Origin: Liolophura sinensis | Taxonomy: Eukaryota; Mollusca; Polyplacophora; Chitonida; Chitonidae | Reading direction: 5' to 3' | Length of the DNA stretch: 64,000 nt | Assembly (NCBI RefSeq): GCF_032854445.1 | Contig: NC_088296.1 | Coordinates: 24,685,604-24,749,603, forward strand | Made by a program: the position numbers and the translations under genes | Notes under the pieces: model-generated | Seen by the model: the letters and a program-made list of their open reading frames with translations, nothing else | Database searches by the model: none | Told to the model about the DNA's origin: nothing | Shown here: positions 62,036-64,000 of the stretch, in pieces | How the letters are laid out: each line of letters opens with the position of its first letter | How positions within the stretch are numbered: the first letter of the stretch is position 1

Positions 62036-64000
62036 CACGTAATGTACAAGGTGATAATAAAGTTACCAGACAATGTTTTAGGTGATAAGTTGTACGACAA
62101 ATACTCACAACAGCTGTAAAGTTAAGCTCTATATGCTCATTTACATTTGTAGGAGGTGTGGAACAACATGGTAACATGTTTTAGTGTGCCAGAAATGATA
62201 CTCGTTTGTCATACCTGCTGTGTATGTTTGTGTATATTATACGTCTCTCCATTTTTAATTATCCGTATGTTTAGTTGTTACTTACTGTTGATCAGGAAAA
62301 ATAGCAGGTACATAAATAACCTTAAACTTTGTACATGCATATAGTGACTGGATACAGTGTATGTTAAGAGTATATCATTATCAGAAGTAGTTGTAAATGT
62401 TCATCTGTTAATTAGATTATATTTTAATTTATACATTGTTGAGGGTTAGCTGACAGATGGTTGGCCTGTGCCGTTGAAGTTATTGTAGTTTTGGAATTAG
62501 CTCACCCAACTCCAGCTACATGTAGGATTATCAGAGCCGTGGATGTGTTGTTGCATTCAAATACATGTAGATTGTTAACGATAACACTGTTATTTAATCC
62601 ACTTTCCAAATGACATCTATACCTATTTAAACCATTAAACCTAGAAGTGCCAGACCCGTCATCGCCCTGTGTTACTGCTGTCCCGGCTGCTCTAGCCATG
62701 TGAACAAAAAGTGGTAAACCTTAGGTGCCAGACCCAGTGTCCCGCCTGTAACAACTGTAGTTAGTGCTATTATTGATAACCTGCGTTTCCATGTACATTC
62801 CATGTGATAAACATTGCATAAAATGTAAACAAATGTACATATATTAACCTCAATCAGTGATATGAGCTTGATAAAACCATCACATGCATGCATGCATATG
62901 TCTACTTGGAGTGGACATAATAGAGCAAGTGAAGGTAAGGAATGTCGCGAACCTGGACCTGTGCACAGTTAAGGAACATTTTTCTTGTGAATGACAGTTG
63001 AGCCACTTTTCTGGTAAATGGCAGTTGAGCCACTTTTCTGTGACTTCTTTCAAATGGTTGTGTATTAATATGCACACGTACTATTGTGTCTTTCACACCT
63101 TTGTGTTTGGTAAGTTGTTTCTGTTCTTAATTGAAGGAGGGGATATAACATTCTATAAGATGAGGCATAGTGGTAAGACCGGGGAAATTAGTGCATGTTA
63201 AAATAGTGTAGGGTGTCAATAAGGACAGGGGTCAACAGATCTATTAATATACCTTCTTTAACAGTTAGAAGGTTTAGCCCATTACCAAGACATCAGATAC
63301 GAACTTTGCACTTGGCTTCAAAAACGAAATTTGCCCATGTCAGGTTCCTGCTTTCTCGTAGGCTTCAAGTCAGTTCCCGCTCTGCGACATAGCAGGTTTT
63401 CTTTGCTGTCTTTCACAACCGTATACAATAACCACATAGGAAGACGTGATCAAAATGTTTGGAAATTGTCAAGCAGAGACGGTTCATGACACCTGTACGA
63501 TAAGGTAATCAGTCGGTAAAACAACTGAATCAGAGGTGGCCTCGTGTAATGTTAGACCCTGTATTATAGAGAAAGCCATTGCTATATTTTCCTTTCATTG
63601 TACCTTGAACTAGTCACACTCTAGCCTTAAGTAAGTGTAGCGATACAGTCAGACTGGGAGTATTTGCTGTCTCTACGTCGAACGAAATTGCTAGGCGGAT
63701 ATCCCAGCTATATTGGTAGATCAGACGTGATTGTTTCGAGGGCGTTCTTTCACCAAACCGAACAGTTCCAGATTGTTAAACTGCTTTTTTGTCTTTTTTA
63801 AAAATTTAAGTCACTTATCGCCTGCTCTAATGGTAGGTTGTAATTTCTGCTAATAGTCGTTGTATTGTATGGTATAATAAGATATCTTTTTTGTGTGCTC
63901 TGGGGTGGTAAACATGTTTTCATGATGTTCAGTTAACGTTGAATGAAATTGACCGACACCATTCCATAGCAATACAATACCTTTCGTTATCAGATGTAAA
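62036..64000. other. Right end, no gene recognised
   Basis: AT-rich sequence with no exon of recognisable family. A 23-bp near-repeat (agttgagccacttttctg, twice near 62,996-63,042) is the only structure noted. Confidence 0.45.

Noticed and set aside
60631-62038. Minus-strand frames with repeated SKLNYHLNIVRIPF
   Set aside because: They result from an 87-bp minisatellite, a multiple of three, keeping one frame open; no start context, splice sites or domain.

Overview
This is animal nuclear DNA with no bacterial-type genes. AT-rich non-coding sequence dominates, with short split exons, GT/AG splice sites, tRNA-derived SINEs, a decayed LINE and many satellites. The two SINE families, the abundance of ACATGTA-type words and the CR1-like LINE suggest a lophotrochozoan, most likely a mollusc. 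That placement is inference; no species can be named from the sequence alone.

1-19.5 kb: a nested tandem array. Units of about 4.3 kb (starting at 1, 4315 and 8623), followed by shorter and older units (12891, 16206), each carry minus-strand exons that encode one ankyrin repeat. Intact exons are exactly 99 bp, start and end in phase 0, and have good splice sites. Units 1 and 2 are nearly identical, unit 3 is close, and units 4-5 are older and partly decayed. SINE insertions with target duplications and matching empty sites give an order of events. The array runs off the left edge, so the gene's 3' end is outside the window. Its 5' side points to the right, towards a shorter exon at 19.4 kb.

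20.5-35.2 kb: a tandem segmental duplication (copy A 20.49-29.49 kb, copy B 29.49-35.17 kb). Each copy contains an array of a 31-bp satellite, about 5.1 kb in A but only 0.7 kb in B. Copy A's array contains a 1,116-bp higher-order duplication (36 x 31). At 35.0-36.1 kb a ~169-bp repeat with inverted arms is tandemly repeated and closed by an inverted copy.

36-47 kb: few genes. It holds SINEs, microsatellites, a degenerate non-LTR retrotransposon (39.3-42.3 kb) and one good-looking minus-strand terminal exon of unknown family (45.97-46.18 kb).

47.7-59.7 kb, plus strand: seven collinear exons of a BNIP2/caytaxin (BCH, CRAL-TRIO-like) family gene. The intron-exon structure and phases are recognisable, but there are two TGA codons at conserved Trp positions, a one-base deletion, a lost acceptor and a lost donor. 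I read it as an unprocessed pseudogene, although sequencing error would have to be excluded. Its introns hold a diverged inverted copy of the ankyrin-array unit (49.1-51.0 kb), a 38-bp minisatellite and several SINEs. An 87-bp minisatellite with a 262-bp trimeric period follows its 3' end. From 62.1 kb to the end I see no gene.
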